Assembly (NCBI GenBank): GCA_937898715.1
Contig: CALEKA010000073.1
Location: 1-64,000, forward strand
Direction: 5' to 3'
DNA from: an uncultured Prevotella sp.
GTDB lineage: Bacteria > Bacteroidota > Bacteroidia > Bacteroidales > Bacteroidaceae
Length of the DNA stretch: 64,000 nucleotides
Shown here: in pieces, positions 34,707 to 44,004 of the stretch
Numbering within the stretch: the stretch's first letter is position 1
Layout: the number at the start of each line of letters is the position of its first letter
The notes under the pieces: generated by a model
Database searches by the model: none
Told to the model about the DNA's origin: nothing
Seen by the model: only the letters and a program-made list of their open reading frames with translations
Position numbers and translations under genes: made by a program

Positions 34707-35861
34707 ATGAATAGACTTTTCTTTACTCTTCTCTTCGCTTTATCCTATCTGTCAGTCTCGGCTGGAGGTCCGTGGCTGAAGCGTCCACTTCGCTTTGTCG
34801 AACCCGATAGCGTGGTCACGTGGGGCTACGACGGACGCGACTTTCGCTCCCTCGCCCTCCTTGCCGACTCTACGGCGCGTGGCGAACGCATACCTCTGAC
34901 CCGCCCCGACTTCGATGCTCGTAAGCGCACCTTCGCACAGTGGCGTGAGGCGCAGGCGGAACTCAACCTCGTGGGCAGCGAGGGCGACCCTCAGCACGAT
35001 CCGCAGGGGCTCTCGGCTGCCAAGTGGGTGGTGCGTGCTTCGCAACTCTTCCTCATGCAGGGCGATGCCGCGTATGCCGACTTCATAGAGCGTGCGCTCT
35101 ACAATGCGGCGCTTCATACCGTCAGCGACACTACGCTCCGTCGTGGCACGATCGACAAATTTCAGGCTGCCTGTCTGTTGCTCTCAGCTCCCAGTCTGAT
35201 GTATGCCACCTCGACCGATGCCGACCTCTACGTCAATCTGTATACCAACTCTACCGCCACGCTTCCTCTTCCCTCGCTCGGACGCATCACCATAGACCAG
35301 GTGACCGACATGCCCGTGACGGGGAGTGTGAAGCTTCGCTTCTCGCAGATGCGGGAGTCTGTGCGCCTGGCTCTACATTTGCGCATGCCCGACTGGGTGG
35401 GCGTTCGCCCCACGGGAAAATATGCTTACGTCGCTCCCGACTCTGTCCGCACCTCGCCTACTATTTATGTCAATGGGCATGAGGTCGATCCGCTCGTGGT
35501 GGACGATAAGGGCTATGTGGTAATCGAGAGGGATTGGCTCAGCATGGACGAGGTGTACATCGACTTTCCTCTTCAGCTCCAGCGAGTGTATCTTGCCTCT
35601 GATCGGGAGGCTCAGCGTGGTGCCCCGATTGCTGCCGAGCGGGCTGCTTATCAGTGGGGGCCGTTGGTCTACTTTATCTCGAATCCTTCGCCCCGAGGGT
35701 GCTACGTGACCGCGCATTCTCCGCTTTCGGTCGCTCCAGAGCCCGATCTGACCACGGGCTATCCCATCTTGCATGGCACGATGTATCGCACGAAGGGTAC
35801 GGTGCAGGATACTGAGGCAGAAGGGGTGGAATATGAGAGTACTGCGTACTCTAAGTATTAA
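34707..35861 (+). CDS. Shortened GH127-like (DUF1680) secreted protein
   Basis: The ATG at 34707 gives a 384-residue exported protein (signal MNRLFFTLLFALSYLSVSAG). AYADFIERALYNAAL followed by LYVNLYTNSTATL, and the C-terminal LHLRMPDWVG, GYVVIERDWLSMDEVYIDFP and AAYQWGPLVYFI, are the C-terminal half of GH127 beta-L-arabinofuranosidase-type proteins. The family is normally above 600 residues, and the Cys-rich catalytic segment between these blocks is missing here (FQAACLLLSAPSLMYAT). It is probably a non-catalytic remnant or carbohydrate-binding derivative. The frame is intact. Confidence 0.7.
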   Translation: MNRLFFTLLFALSYLSVSAGGPWLKRPLRFVEPDSVVTWGYDGRDFRSLALLADSTARGERIPLTRPDFDARKRTFAQWREAQAELNLVGSEGDPQHDPQGLSAAKWVVRASQLFLMQGDAAYADFIERALYNAALHTVSDTTLRRGTIDKFQAACLLLSAPSLMYATSTDADLYVNLYTNSTATLPLPSLGRITIDQVTDMPVTGSVKLRFSQMRESVRLALHLRMPDWVGVRPTGKYAYVAPDSVRTSPTIYVNGHEVDPLVVDDKGYVVIERDWLSMDEVYIDFPLQLQRVYLASDREAQRGAPIAAERAAYQWGPLVYFISNPSPRGCYVTAHSPLSVAPEPDLTTGYPILHGTMYRTKGTVQDTEAEGVEYESTAYSKY

Positions 35862-35885
35862 GTATAAAGTATTAAGTATTACATT
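35848..35885. repeat. TAAGTATTAAGTATAAAGT array
   Basis: Same family as 2935-2970, overlapping the end of the GH127-like gene and ending ATTACATTCTTGCC. Confidence 0.7.
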
Positions 35886-35932
35886 CTTGCCATTATTCTA
35901 AGTAATACTTTCTAACTAATAAGCTCTTAGCC

Positions 35933-36022
35933 AGTTCTGTGGGCGACGCGTCTCGCTTCGGCATCATGAGTAGAATTCTTGCTCGCAGGCAGCGCCGACG
36001 CGAGACGCGTCGCCCACAGAAC
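35933..36022. repeat. Opposed pair of REP-like hairpins (copies 11-12)
   Basis: A forward copy at 35933-35964 and a reverse copy at 35992-36022, separated by GAGTAGAATTCTTGCTCG. The forward copy has a stem change (CGCTTCG). They lie between convergent genes. Confidence 0.85.
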
Positions 36023-36049
36023 AGGTGAAAAACTATCTTAGAAGAGTGG

Positions 36050-36093
36050 AAAAATTAGTGGTGGGAAGAGGAAAAATTAGTGGTGGGAAGAGA
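36050..36093. repeat. AAATTAGTGGTGGGAAGAG double motif
   Basis: Two tandem units, in reverse complement of the pair at 461-500. It touches the GH31 terminator. Confidence 0.75.
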
Positions 36094-36137
36094 AAAAATT
36101 ATCCCCCCTTTCAGTTTTTGCTGGAAGGGGGGATAAA
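36093..36137 (-). terminator. Rho-independent terminator of the GH31 gene
   Basis: On the minus strand TATCCCCCCTTCCAG pairs with CTGAAAGGGGGGATA (one mismatch), followed by ATTTTTTC. Confidence 0.85.
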
Positions 36138-36183
36138 TATTTAGCTTCTGAGCCTAAGGGATTTAGGCATTAGAGGGGGGACG

Positions 36184-39100
36184 TTAGAACTTCACTGTGC
36201 CGAGGTTGCGGTCTACGAGCATGCCGTCCTTGGCCTTGAGGGTGAACTTGCCTGCCTTCTTGGCGCGGAACTTGATGACGAAGAGGTTGTGGTCGCCTTC
36301 GTCGAGGAGGAAGTTGTTGCCGCGGTTGACGAAGGTGGGGAAGAGTTCCTTCTGACCGTTGGTGTGAAGGCGGTCGTAAGTCAAGTTGACCATATCCTTC
36401 ATGCCGAGCAGCTCGGTGCCTACATACTCGAGTTCGCTCGTGTTGTAAGGCAGAGCGAAGCTGAGAGCGTTGACGTAGTGGAGGGCTTTACCGCTCACGG
36501 TCACCTCTACCATGTCGCCAGCGGCGAAGGTCTTCTTGTTGGGAGTGAGGACGAGAGAGCCCGATACCTTGTCGTTGGAGTTGCGCACGCCACCATCGAG
36601 TTCGGTCGTTACGCAAGAGATGTCGTAGGCGTCGATGAGGCCGTTCTTGTTGATATCACCAGCGCTCACGTAGTCGAAGTCGCTATCGCCACGACGCAGA
36701 CCGGTATAGTTCATGTAAGAAGTGAGGTCGTTTTCGTCGATGCGCTTATCGTGGTTGATATCGCCCTGGTAGAAGCTTTCCGAACCGGGCACCTTGAAGA
36801 TGTACATCTGACTGCCTGAAGCGAAGTTGCCCACAGCCTTGCTGATGTGCATCTTGACGTAGCGTGCTTCGGGGTTACCGGTGAACTGGAAGGTCTTGTG
36901 GTCCTTCGTCTGTGCCCACTGGAAGCTTACGGGCTCGCTCCACGTCTGACGGTCGGTGCTGACGGAGAATGTACCCTCGAGCAGTGTGCCGTTGCCAGCA
37001 TCTTCGCGGGGGATGTATTCGAGTCGGTCGAGCTTGTTGACCGAACGGAGGTCGATCGTCACGTCGGCGGGTACGCCTTCGCCCTTGCCCCACTTGGTGT
37101 GCCAGGGGCTCTTCTCGTCGAAGTCGAAGAGCTTGTCGACGCCCTGTCCGGGCTGATCCTGTGCAGAGTTTTGTGCCTTGATGCCGTGGATGGCAAATTC
37201 CAAGGGGTTGCTCTTCGTGGTGGCGCTCACGGGGGTCCAGTCGGAGTAGCCGTCCTTGTTGACCGCACGCACCTTGAGGGCATAGGCAGTCTCGGGCTGG
37301 AGGCCGTCGATGGTGAACTCTCCCTGGCGGATGGTGCTATAGAGCATGCCGTTGTACTCTACTTCGTAGAAGTCGGCATTGTCGGCATTCTTCCATGAGG
37401 GTGTGAGCGAGAACACGCCGATGCCGTCGCCGCTGAGGCTTACCTCGGGAGCTGAGAGTGCTCCGGTGTGGGTGCGCAGACGGTCGGCAGGGTTGAAGTC
37501 GAAGCCTTCTACCTTCACCTCCAAGGCGCTTGCAGTGACGTCGGCCTTGCCGAGCTTCACGAGGAGCTGAGCGTTCTTCGTGATCACCTTCTTGGAGGCT
37601 TCAGAGCCGGGGGTAGAGAAGCGGTTGAGGTTGGGGGCGGCGTCGTAGAAGTATACGTCCGTCTGCTTTTCAAAGTCGGCGAGCGAACTTACGGCGGTGA
37701 GCTTCACGCTCTTCTTGCCCACCTTGGCGCTTACGCTCTTGGGCTCTTGGCTCACGTTGATGCGCAGCTCGGTCTCCTTCTGCGGCTCAAAGCCTTGGTA
37801 GGTGCCGTAGGTGGGGTTGATTGTCACCACGAGGCGGCCCTTGCCGTTGGCAGAGGTAGCGATTTCGGTGCGCGCGCACTGACCGTTGAGGTAGGCTTGA
37901 GTCTGACCATCGTCGTCGTACTGGGTGAAACCGTTGGTGCCGTTGGGGGTGGAGTAGATCTCATAGGCGCGATAGTCGGCGCGGATCTGTGAGGGATTGT
38001 TGTTGGGGTTGGCCATGGGGATGATCGCATCGGCCTTGACAAATACGGGGAGCTTCCAGAGGGGTGCGTCGTAGTTGTTGATGATGCGGCCGCCCTCGTA
38101 GACGTCGCCATTGTAGTAGTCCACCCATCGGCCCTCGGGCAGATAGATGCCATTGCGTATGTCGTTGCCGTCCTTGTCGGCCTTGGTGTCCTTATAGATA
38201 GGTGCTACGAGGAATGAGGGGCCGTACATAAACTGATACTCTGTGGCGGTGCCGAGGGTATAGTCGTTGGGGTAGTCGAGGAACATGGCGCGGATGATGG
38301 GCTTGCCGTCGACTGCCTGGCGTGCGATGGTGTAGGTGTAGGGCAAGAGCATGCTCTTGAGCTTGAGGTAAGAGCGGTTGATGCTTGTGGCAGGCTCGCC
38401 GAGCACTTCGGGATACTTGGGGTTGGCGCCCCATCCGTCCATGTTGAGCTCCATGGGGGTGAAGGTCTTCCACTGGAATTCACGCACGTTGACGGGTACG
38501 TTCTTTCCACCGAAGATGCCGTCGACATCGGAGGTGATGTTGGGCTGACCTGAGAGGCCCGACCCGATGAAAGTGGGTATGTGGAAGCGGATGTACTCCC
38601 AGTCGCCACCCGTCTGGTCGCCACTCCAGATGCCTGCGTAGCGCTGTGTGCCAGCCCAGCCATCGAGCGAGATGATGAAGGGACGGGCGTTGGATCCATA
38701 GTAGGGCATGACTTGTGCTACGTCGGCCACACCGTTGAGGCCAAAGGAGTAGCCGTAGCCCACCCAAGCCACGTCGGTCTTGAGCACACGCACACCGGCG
38801 TCGCGCACTTCCTTGACAATGTCGCGCTGGAGCAGTGGCTCGATGCCTTCCTTGGGGTGGAGGTCGCTCTGGGTCCAGAGGCCTATCTCTACGCCCTTAG
38901 AGCGTGCATAGTCGCCAAACTCCTTGAGGTTCTGGATGTTGCCGTCGAGCGAAGAGGTCTGGCCGTAGCCTGCTCCGTAACCGTCGTTGGGGAGGAACCA
39001 TCCGAGGGGCATATCATTCTTGATATAGCGATCGATGGCTGCGCGGGCGGAGAACTGATAGTTCTGCTTTTCACCATTGAGGCTTTCCTTCACGCCGCCG

Positions 39101-40104
39101 TTGTCCTTCTGGCTCTCGTTGTAGCGCTTGCCGTCTTCGTAGAGCATGAAGCCGTTTTCGGCGGGTGTCCAGTAGTCGCGGTTGTAGGCATTGAGGTGAC
39201 CCTCGTAGAAGCCAAACTTAGGCAGCAGTACGGGGTTGCCGGTGAGCTGATAGAAGTCGTTGAGCAGATCGACGGGCTGCTGGTCGACCATGATGAAGGC
39301 GTCGAGATAGTCTTCCTGGTGGGAGAGGATCACCTTGTCTTCGTCGGTAGCGCCGAAGTCGTAGCGACCGGGCTTAAAGGTGTCCCAGAGGAGGCCGTAG
39401 CCCTTGGTGCTCCAGAAGAAGGGAGTGGGCGATGCCACACCGCCGTCCACCCAATTGTTGGTGTTTTCGATGGCGATGCTCTTGCCCTTGTGGCTGAAGC
39501 GGCCGTTTTGCACACCGCCGCCGTAGAAGTACTCGCCCGTGCGAGCCTTGAAGGTGAGCGTAGTGCTGGTCTTGTCGAAGCTTACGGGCTGAATGCTCTC
39601 TACTACGGTCTCGCCGCTCTGCGTGTTGATCACGTTCATGAGACCGCTTTGCTTGTCGAAGCTGATGGACACGCGCTGTGTGGCAATGGTGATGGCCTTG
39701 TCGCTCTCGCGGAGGTCTACTGTCATGGGGGCACGGCGGGCATCGTCTACGAGGATCTTGGCTGCGGGTGTGGCCTGAGGGTCGCGCACTACGCCGCCAT
39801 TGTCGTCGCGGAAGAGGCGGAAGATGTTGTCGCCGTAGAAGTCGATGGTGAGTTGTTTGCCGTCGGCATAGGTCAGTTCCACGGTGGTGGGATTGATCTT
39901 TGCCGCGCTCTTGATGGGGCTCTGGGCGGCGGTGGTGCTTGTGGCAGCTGAGGCTGCGATGTAAGCATCGTTGCTCACGAGTCCGGAAGCGAGCGGCAGG
40001 GCTTGTATGCCCGCGGGGCTAACCGTCATGCCGGCTACTGCCAGGGGCAGAGCCATCACGAGGGTGGCGCACTTGCTGCTGCGCTGTTGCTTGGATTTCT
40101 TCAT
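36184..40104 (-). CDS. Multidomain GH31 alpha-glucosidase-type enzyme
   Basis: This 1306-residue exported glycoside hydrolase should cleave or transfer alpha-linked glucosyl units. Order: signal (about 1-35), N-terminal beta domain (70-280), GH31 barrel (about 285-630) with nucleophile Asp444 in VLKTDVAWVGYG and acid/base Asp496 in IWSGDQTGGDWEYIR, beta domains with DUF5110-like region (640-830), fibronectin III (about 895-962), F5/8 type C (about 970-1105), dockerin-like Ca-binding repeats (1112-1170: GDINHDKRIDENDL and GDINKNGLIDAYDI), and a cohesin-like beta domain (about 1183-1306). It resembles oligosaccharide 4-alpha-glucosyltransferase-type GH31. It follows the BACON-like lipoprotein. 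Confidence 0.9.
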   Translation of the reverse strand: MKKSKQQRSSKCATLVMALPLAVAGMTVSPAGIQALPLASGLVSNDAYIAASAATSTTAAQSPIKSAAKINPTTVELTYADGKQLTIDFYGDNIFRLFRDDNGGVVRDPQATPAAKILVDDARRAPMTVDLRESDKAITIATQRVSISFDKQSGLMNVINTQSGETVVESIQPVSFDKTSTTLTFKARTGEYFYGGGVQNGRFSHKGKSIAIENTNNWVDGGVASPTPFFWSTKGYGLLWDTFKPGRYDFGATDEDKVILSHQEDYLDAFIMVDQQPVDLLNDFYQLTGNPVLLPKFGFYEGHLNAYNRDYWTPAENGFMLYEDGKRYNESQKDNGGVKESLNGEKQNYQFSARAAIDRYIKNDMPLGWFLPNDGYGAGYGQTSSLDGNIQNLKEFGDYARSKGVEIGLWTQSDLHPKEGIEPLLQRDIVKEVRDAGVRVLKTDVAWVGYGYSFGLNGVADVAQVMPYYGSNARPFIISLDGWAGTQRYAGIWSGDQTGGDWEYIRFHIPTFIGSGLSGQPNITSDVDGIFGGKNVPVNVREFQWKTFTPMELNMDGWGANPKYPEVLGEPATSINRSYLKLKSMLLPYTYTIARQAVDGKPIIRAMFLDYPNDYTLGTATEYQFMYGPSFLVAPIYKDTKADKDGNDIRNGIYLPEGRWVDYYNGDVYEGGRIINNYDAPLWKLPVFVKADAIIPMANPNNNPSQIRADYRAYEIYSTPNGTNGFTQYDDDGQTQAYLNGQCARTEIATSANGKGRLVVTINPTYGTYQGFEPQKETELRINVSQEPKSVSAKVGKKSVKLTAVSSLADFEKQTDVYFYDAAPNLNRFSTPGSEASKKVITKNAQLLVKLGKADVTASALEVKVEGFDFNPADRLRTHTGALSAPEVSLSGDGIGVFSLTPSWKNADNADFYEVEYNGMLYSTIRQGEFTIDGLQPETAYALKVRAVNKDGYSDWTPVSATTKSNPLEFAIHGIKAQNSAQDQPGQGVDKLFDFDEKSPWHTKWGKGEGVPADVTIDLRSVNKLDRLEYIPREDAGNGTLLEGTFSVSTDRQTWSEPVSFQWAQTKDHKTFQFTGNPEARYVKMHISKAVGNFASGSQMYIFKVPGSESFYQGDINHDKRIDENDLTSYMNYTGLRRGDSDFDYVSAGDINKNGLIDAYDISCVTTELDGGVRNSNDKVSGSLVLTPNKKTFAAGDMVEVTVSGKALHYVNALSFALPYNTSELEYVGTELLGMKDMVNLTYDRLHTNGQKELFPTFVNRGNNFLLDEGDHNLFVIKFRAKKAGKFTLKAKDGMLVDRNLGTVKF

Positions 40105-40133
40105 ATGGGGATGTTTTTGAGTTTCGGGGGGGA

Positions 40134-40240
40134 TTTCTAGGGATTCTAGTACTTCTAGTCTTTCTAGTACTTCTAGTCTTTCTAGTGCTTCTAGTCTTTC
40201 TAGTGCTTCTAGTGCTTATAGTCTTTCTATAGATACTAGG
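40134..40240. repeat. TTCTAGTCTTTCTAGTAC tandem repeat
   Basis: Units of CTTCTAGT(A/G)CTT and CTTTCTAG with CTAG every 8-10 bp, in the gap upstream of the GH31 gene. Confidence 0.85.
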
Positions 40241-40268
40241 GGATAGCGCTTATAGAAAAGAGCGGGGC

Positions 40269-41036
40269 TTAATTGCCTTGCTCGCTGTGGGCGGCCTGGA
40301 TGACGGTGATGGGGGTGCTCACGCCGTTGGAGGTGAGGGTGAGGGTGGCGGTGCGAGGCTCGGAGGCGGTGTTCTCAGAGATGTTGAGGTTGACCGTCTG
40401 TTGCTGATTCTTGGCATAGACGCCCGCTGTGGTCTGGTTGCCATTTTCGATCTTGAGCCAGCTCTCGTCTGACGAGGTGAGAGTGGCGCCGTCGGCATAG
40501 GTGGTGAAGATCACCTGTGGCTTGGTCTGCGAAGCGGTGAGACCCGAGGCGGGCACGTTGAGGGTGAAGGTGGTGCGCTTCGTGCCATCGTCGGCTACGT
40601 CGGCCACGGGCTGCTGGATGTTGAGGTAGGGACGCTGTATGATGTAGGTGCCCAGTGAGGTGCCTTCGAGCTTGCCTGCATTGCAGAGGAAGGTGGCGAG
40701 TGCCAAGCGTTCGTCGCCCGTGGTGTTGGCTGTGAATTGATAGTCTATGCGGAACTGCTGTGCGTAGAAGCTATTGACCTTTACCGATTGGGGAGCGGGC
40801 TGACCATTGTAGGTGGCTGTGATCCACTCGGAAGCTATCTTATTGAGCGTCCAGTCGTTGGTGGAACGGATAAAGGTGGAGTCGGCCGTCTGATCGGCAT
40901 ACATGATGAGCATTGTGGTGCTATTCTTAGCATAGCCGAAGGCGTAGTTTTCTTCGTTGGAGTCGCCACACGATGTGAGCGATGCCGTGAGGGCGAGAGC
41001 TGAGCATGCAGCTGCGAGAAAGGTTCTTAGTTTCAT
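40269..41036 (-). CDS. Lipoprotein with BACON-like domain
   Basis: This 255-residue surface or periplasmic lipoprotein has lipobox LTSC (Cys23). The C-terminal part (about 155-250) is a BACON-like Ig fold: a SWLKIENG motif, then VNLNISENTASEPRTATLTL and a final TPITVIQAA strand. BACON domains often bind carbohydrate or space other modules. It precedes the GH31 enzyme on the same strand and could help it capture polysaccharide; the 164-nt gap is repeat-filled. Confidence 0.8.
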   Translation of the reverse strand: MKLRTFLAAACSALALTASLTSCGDSNEENYAFGYAKNSTTMLIMYADQTADSTFIRSTNDWTLNKIASEWITATYNGQPAPQSVKVNSFYAQQFRIDYQFTANTTGDERLALATFLCNAGKLEGTSLGTYIIQRPYLNIQQPVADVADDGTKRTTFTLNVPASGLTASQTKPQVIFTTYADGATLTSSDESWLKIENGNQTTAGVYAKNQQQTVNLNISENTASEPRTATLTLTSNGVSTPITVIQAAHSEQGN

Positions 41037-41070
41037 AATCGAGATGTATTAGGGGTTTCTGGGGGTTTCT

Positions 41071-41155
41071 ATGGTTTCTAGTGATTCTAGTGAAACTAGT
41101 GATTCTAGTGAAACTAGTGATTCTAGTGAAACTAGTGACTCTAGTGATTCTGGGG
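41071..41155. repeat. 18-bp tandem repeat GATTCTAGTGAAACTAGT
   Basis: Three exact 18-bp copies at 41083, 41101 and 41119 with flanking partial CTAG units, in the gap after the lptD-like stop. Confidence 0.9.
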
Positions 41156-41167
41156 ATGATAGTGCTT

Positions 41168-44002
41168 TTAGTACCACTCTACGTTGGTGGAGTAGGAGCT
41201 GCGCTTGTCCCACTTGAGGGCGTCGGCAAGCTCGGAGGCACGGGCACGGAAGGTGAAGTTGAAGGAGGAGTAGGGCTTCAGGACGATGGAGGCCGACATT
41301 TCGAAGCAGTGGAGGTCGCGCGAGAGCGACATGGTGGTCATCGAGATGCGGTGCATCTCGAAGTCGTAGCCCGAGTTGAAGGAGATGTTCCATCCGTCGG
41401 AAATGCGCACGTAGCCCGAGGCGTTGAGCGTCTGCGTGAAGGAGAAGGGGTAGCGCATGCGGCGCACGTTGATCTGCTTGGTGCGGTCTTCCGCCATGGT
41501 GATGCCGTAAGAGAGCGTGAGCGACCAGGGGATGGAGAATGCGAGGTAGCCGTCGGAGTCGACCTTGGCCTTCTCCTTCTTCTTACCACTTTCGCTGTTG
41601 CTATTGTTCTTAAGGTCGGGGTCGACGTTGGCATCTTCTGCATCGGTCTGAGTGTCGGATGAGTTGGTGCTGGTGCCATCAGAGGATGATTTGCCACGGC
41701 CGTGGAGACGGTCCATGAGTTTGCGCCACGTCTGGTTATTAAAGGTGTAAGAGAGATTCTGCGACATGCCTTGGAATCGACCGAATCGGCCGTAGCTCCA
41801 CTCCGTGCGGTCGGAGGTGACCACTTGGCCTTGCTCATTAAACTTGTAGGCGTACGTGGCCCATACGGCTGCCATGGAGAAGGTCTTGTTCTTGCCGAGC
41901 TTGAGGCGCAGACGGGTGTTGAGGTTGCTCCAAGGTTGCGTCTTGGCGGCAAGGTTGTAAGAGAGCGAAGCCGAGAGCTCGTCGATGAGGGAGATCTTGC
42001 GGAAGCCTGTGGAGTCGCGGTCGGAACGCACCTTCATCTCCAAATTGTTGGAGACGGACATGGAGATGAGACCCTGCTTGGTGCCCGAGGGGTAGCCATA
42101 GATGCCGCCCGAATAGGGGGAGTAGCTCACCCAAGAGGAGTTGCCCGCAGCATCGACGCGCTCATACTGCTTGCGATAGCCGTAGCGCGAGGTGGTGAAG
42201 TCGGGGGCGTAGCTGAAGCTGACGGAGGGCTTGAAGACGTGACGAATGGCTTGTATCTTCTTGCCCAAGAACTTGAGGGGCTTGTAGAATCCGTAGAGGG
42301 TGGTGTTGGCGGAGATGCCTACGTTCCAGTCGTAGAGATTGTAGAAACCGTAGGTGGTGTCGGCCAGTTCGCGTTGCAGCTCGCGATCCCACGAACGATT
42401 GACGCGCGAGGCGTACATGATGTCGCGGAAGGAGAATGAGGGCGATATGTTGATGTACTTAAAGAGCTGGAAGGTGGCGTCGATGGGTATGCGGTGCTGG
42501 AAGCCGTTGCGCCAGTCCTTGATGAGGTTGGACTTGAAGAGCTGATTCTCCTTGGTGGTGATGGAGTTGGAGATCTGACCGGTATACGACATGGAGATCT
42601 TCTCGTACCAACGCTCCTTGCCCACCTGATGCTTGCGGCGGAAGGGATAGAAGCGGCTCAGCGAGATGCTGAGGTCGGGCAGGGTGACGGCTATGGAGGA
42701 GTCGCGCATGTTTTGCGTAAGGTTGGCAGAGGCAGAGATGGAAAGGCCGATGCCGGTGAAGGTGTGGCTGAAACTTACGGAACTGGCACGCGTGCTCTGC
42801 GTGTACGAGAGCGGGTTGTACATGCTCTCGAGATTCTTGCGCTCATAGTTCTCGGAGGCAAAGTTGACGCGAGCAGAGAAGGTGGTGTTGGGGCTTGCCT
42901 TGGAGTCCTTCGTGTGAGTCCATTGGAGCTTAAGGCTCTTCGTGACGGAGTAGTCGGGCATGTTCTTCTCGCCCTCTACGGTGCGCAGGTAGCTGAAGTA
43001 GAGGTTGCCGCGATAGCGGTAACGCTTATTATAATTGGTCTCGGCGCTTACGCCCCATGAGCCTTTGGTGTAGATCTCACCGAGCAGCTTGAGGTCCATG
43101 TAGTCGCTCAGCGCGAGATAGTAACCACCATCGCGCAGATAGAATCCGCGGCTCGTCTCGTCGCCATAGGAGGGCATGATGAAGCCCGATGAGTACTTCT
43201 TATTGAAGGGGAAGAAGCCGTAAGGGATGGCAATGGGCAGAGGCACGTCTTCCACCACGAGGTGGGCCGGACCGAATACCGTCTCCTTGCCCGGGCGCAC
43301 CTTGGCACGCGAGAGGGCGAGGTAGAAGTGGGGGTGCTTGGCGTCGCAGGTGGTGTAGCGCGCATGCTCCAGATAGAGCGTACCGTCGGCGGCGCGCTTC
43401 GACTTCTCGCTGACCATGTAGCCGTCGCCTTGCTGCGTCTTGACGTTGTGGATGAAACCCTTCTTCGTCTTGAAGTTGAACGACATGCGCTCGCTGTCAT
43501 ACTCATCGTCGCCCTGACGATAGACGGGGCGTTCGGCGAGTCCGCCCTCGGCAGTAGAGTCGGGGCGTGCTTCGGCATGGACGAGGCTGGAGTCCATGTT
43601 CATGGCAATCTTGGCTGCCGTGAGCTGCATGTTGAGATAGTTCACCTGCGCACGGCCGTAGAGAAATGCCAGTCCGGAGTGGGCATCGTAGATCATGGAG
43701 TCTTCAGCGGTATACTCTACGGGCGAATCGATGCCCGCCTTGCGCTTGAGCGTGTCGACCTTGACGGTGTCGGCCTTGACGGTGTCGGCCTTGGCAGAGT
43801 CGATAGCCGTGGCGGGCACGCGTGCTGAGCGCTTTGGAGCGTGAACGGTGTCGGCGGGGGTAGCAGCGACGGTGTCGGGGGGATATGCAGCAGAGGTCGT
43901 CCTTTCCCCGCTGGGAGTGGACGACAAACGCACATGGCTGGCCATGATACACATCGTGGTCAGCATGGAAAGTATAACGAGGAAGAGAGATCGCATTTGC
44001 AA
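41168..44002 (-). CDS. lptD: LptD-like LPS-assembly outer-membrane protein
   Basis: LptD is the barrel that inserts lipopolysaccharide into the outer leaflet of the outer membrane. This 944-residue protein has a signal peptide (about 1-22), an OstA-type beta-jellyroll (about 78-230; YDAHSGLAFLYGRAQVNYLNM), a linker with AIPYGFFPFNKKYSSGFIMP as a family hallmark, and a 26-strand-type barrel ending in TNVEWY. A Ser/Thr/Asp-rich, low-complexity loop near 780-825 (SSSDGTSTNSSDTQ) is unusual. It overlaps the HD gene context closely (2-nt gap) and is probably co-transcribed with it. Confidence 0.9.
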   Translation of the reverse strand: MQMRSLFLVILSMLTTMCIMASHVRLSSTPSGERTTSAAYPPDTVAATPADTVHAPKRSARVPATAIDSAKADTVKADTVKVDTLKRKAGIDSPVEYTAEDSMIYDAHSGLAFLYGRAQVNYLNMQLTAAKIAMNMDSSLVHAEARPDSTAEGGLAERPVYRQGDDEYDSERMSFNFKTKKGFIHNVKTQQGDGYMVSEKSKRAADGTLYLEHARYTTCDAKHPHFYLALSRAKVRPGKETVFGPAHLVVEDVPLPIAIPYGFFPFNKKYSSGFIMPSYGDETSRGFYLRDGGYYLALSDYMDLKLLGEIYTKGSWGVSAETNYNKRYRYRGNLYFSYLRTVEGEKNMPDYSVTKSLKLQWTHTKDSKASPNTTFSARVNFASENYERKNLESMYNPLSYTQSTRASSVSFSHTFTGIGLSISASANLTQNMRDSSIAVTLPDLSISLSRFYPFRRKHQVGKERWYEKISMSYTGQISNSITTKENQLFKSNLIKDWRNGFQHRIPIDATFQLFKYINISPSFSFRDIMYASRVNRSWDRELQRELADTTYGFYNLYDWNVGISANTTLYGFYKPLKFLGKKIQAIRHVFKPSVSFSYAPDFTTSRYGYRKQYERVDAAGNSSWVSYSPYSGGIYGYPSGTKQGLISMSVSNNLEMKVRSDRDSTGFRKISLIDELSASLSYNLAAKTQPWSNLNTRLRLKLGKNKTFSMAAVWATYAYKFNEQGQVVTSDRTEWSYGRFGRFQGMSQNLSYTFNNQTWRKLMDRLHGRGKSSSDGTSTNSSDTQTDAEDANVDPDLKNNSNSESGKKKEKAKVDSDGYLAFSIPWSLTLSYGITMAEDRTKQINVRRMRYPFSFTQTLNASGYVRISDGWNISFNSGYDFEMHRISMTTMSLSRDLHCFEMSASIVLKPYSSFNFTFRARASELADALKWDKRSSYSTNVEWY

Positions 44003-44004
44003 TA

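Noticed and set aside
38581..39951. A 456-residue plus-strand frame across the GH31 gene
   Set aside because: It lies wholly inside GH31 in another frame and has the Val/Ala/Glu bias of a shadow.
40134..41155. CTAG-containing arrays considered as a CRISPR
   Set aside because: The units are 8-18 bp with no unique spacers and no cas gene is near.
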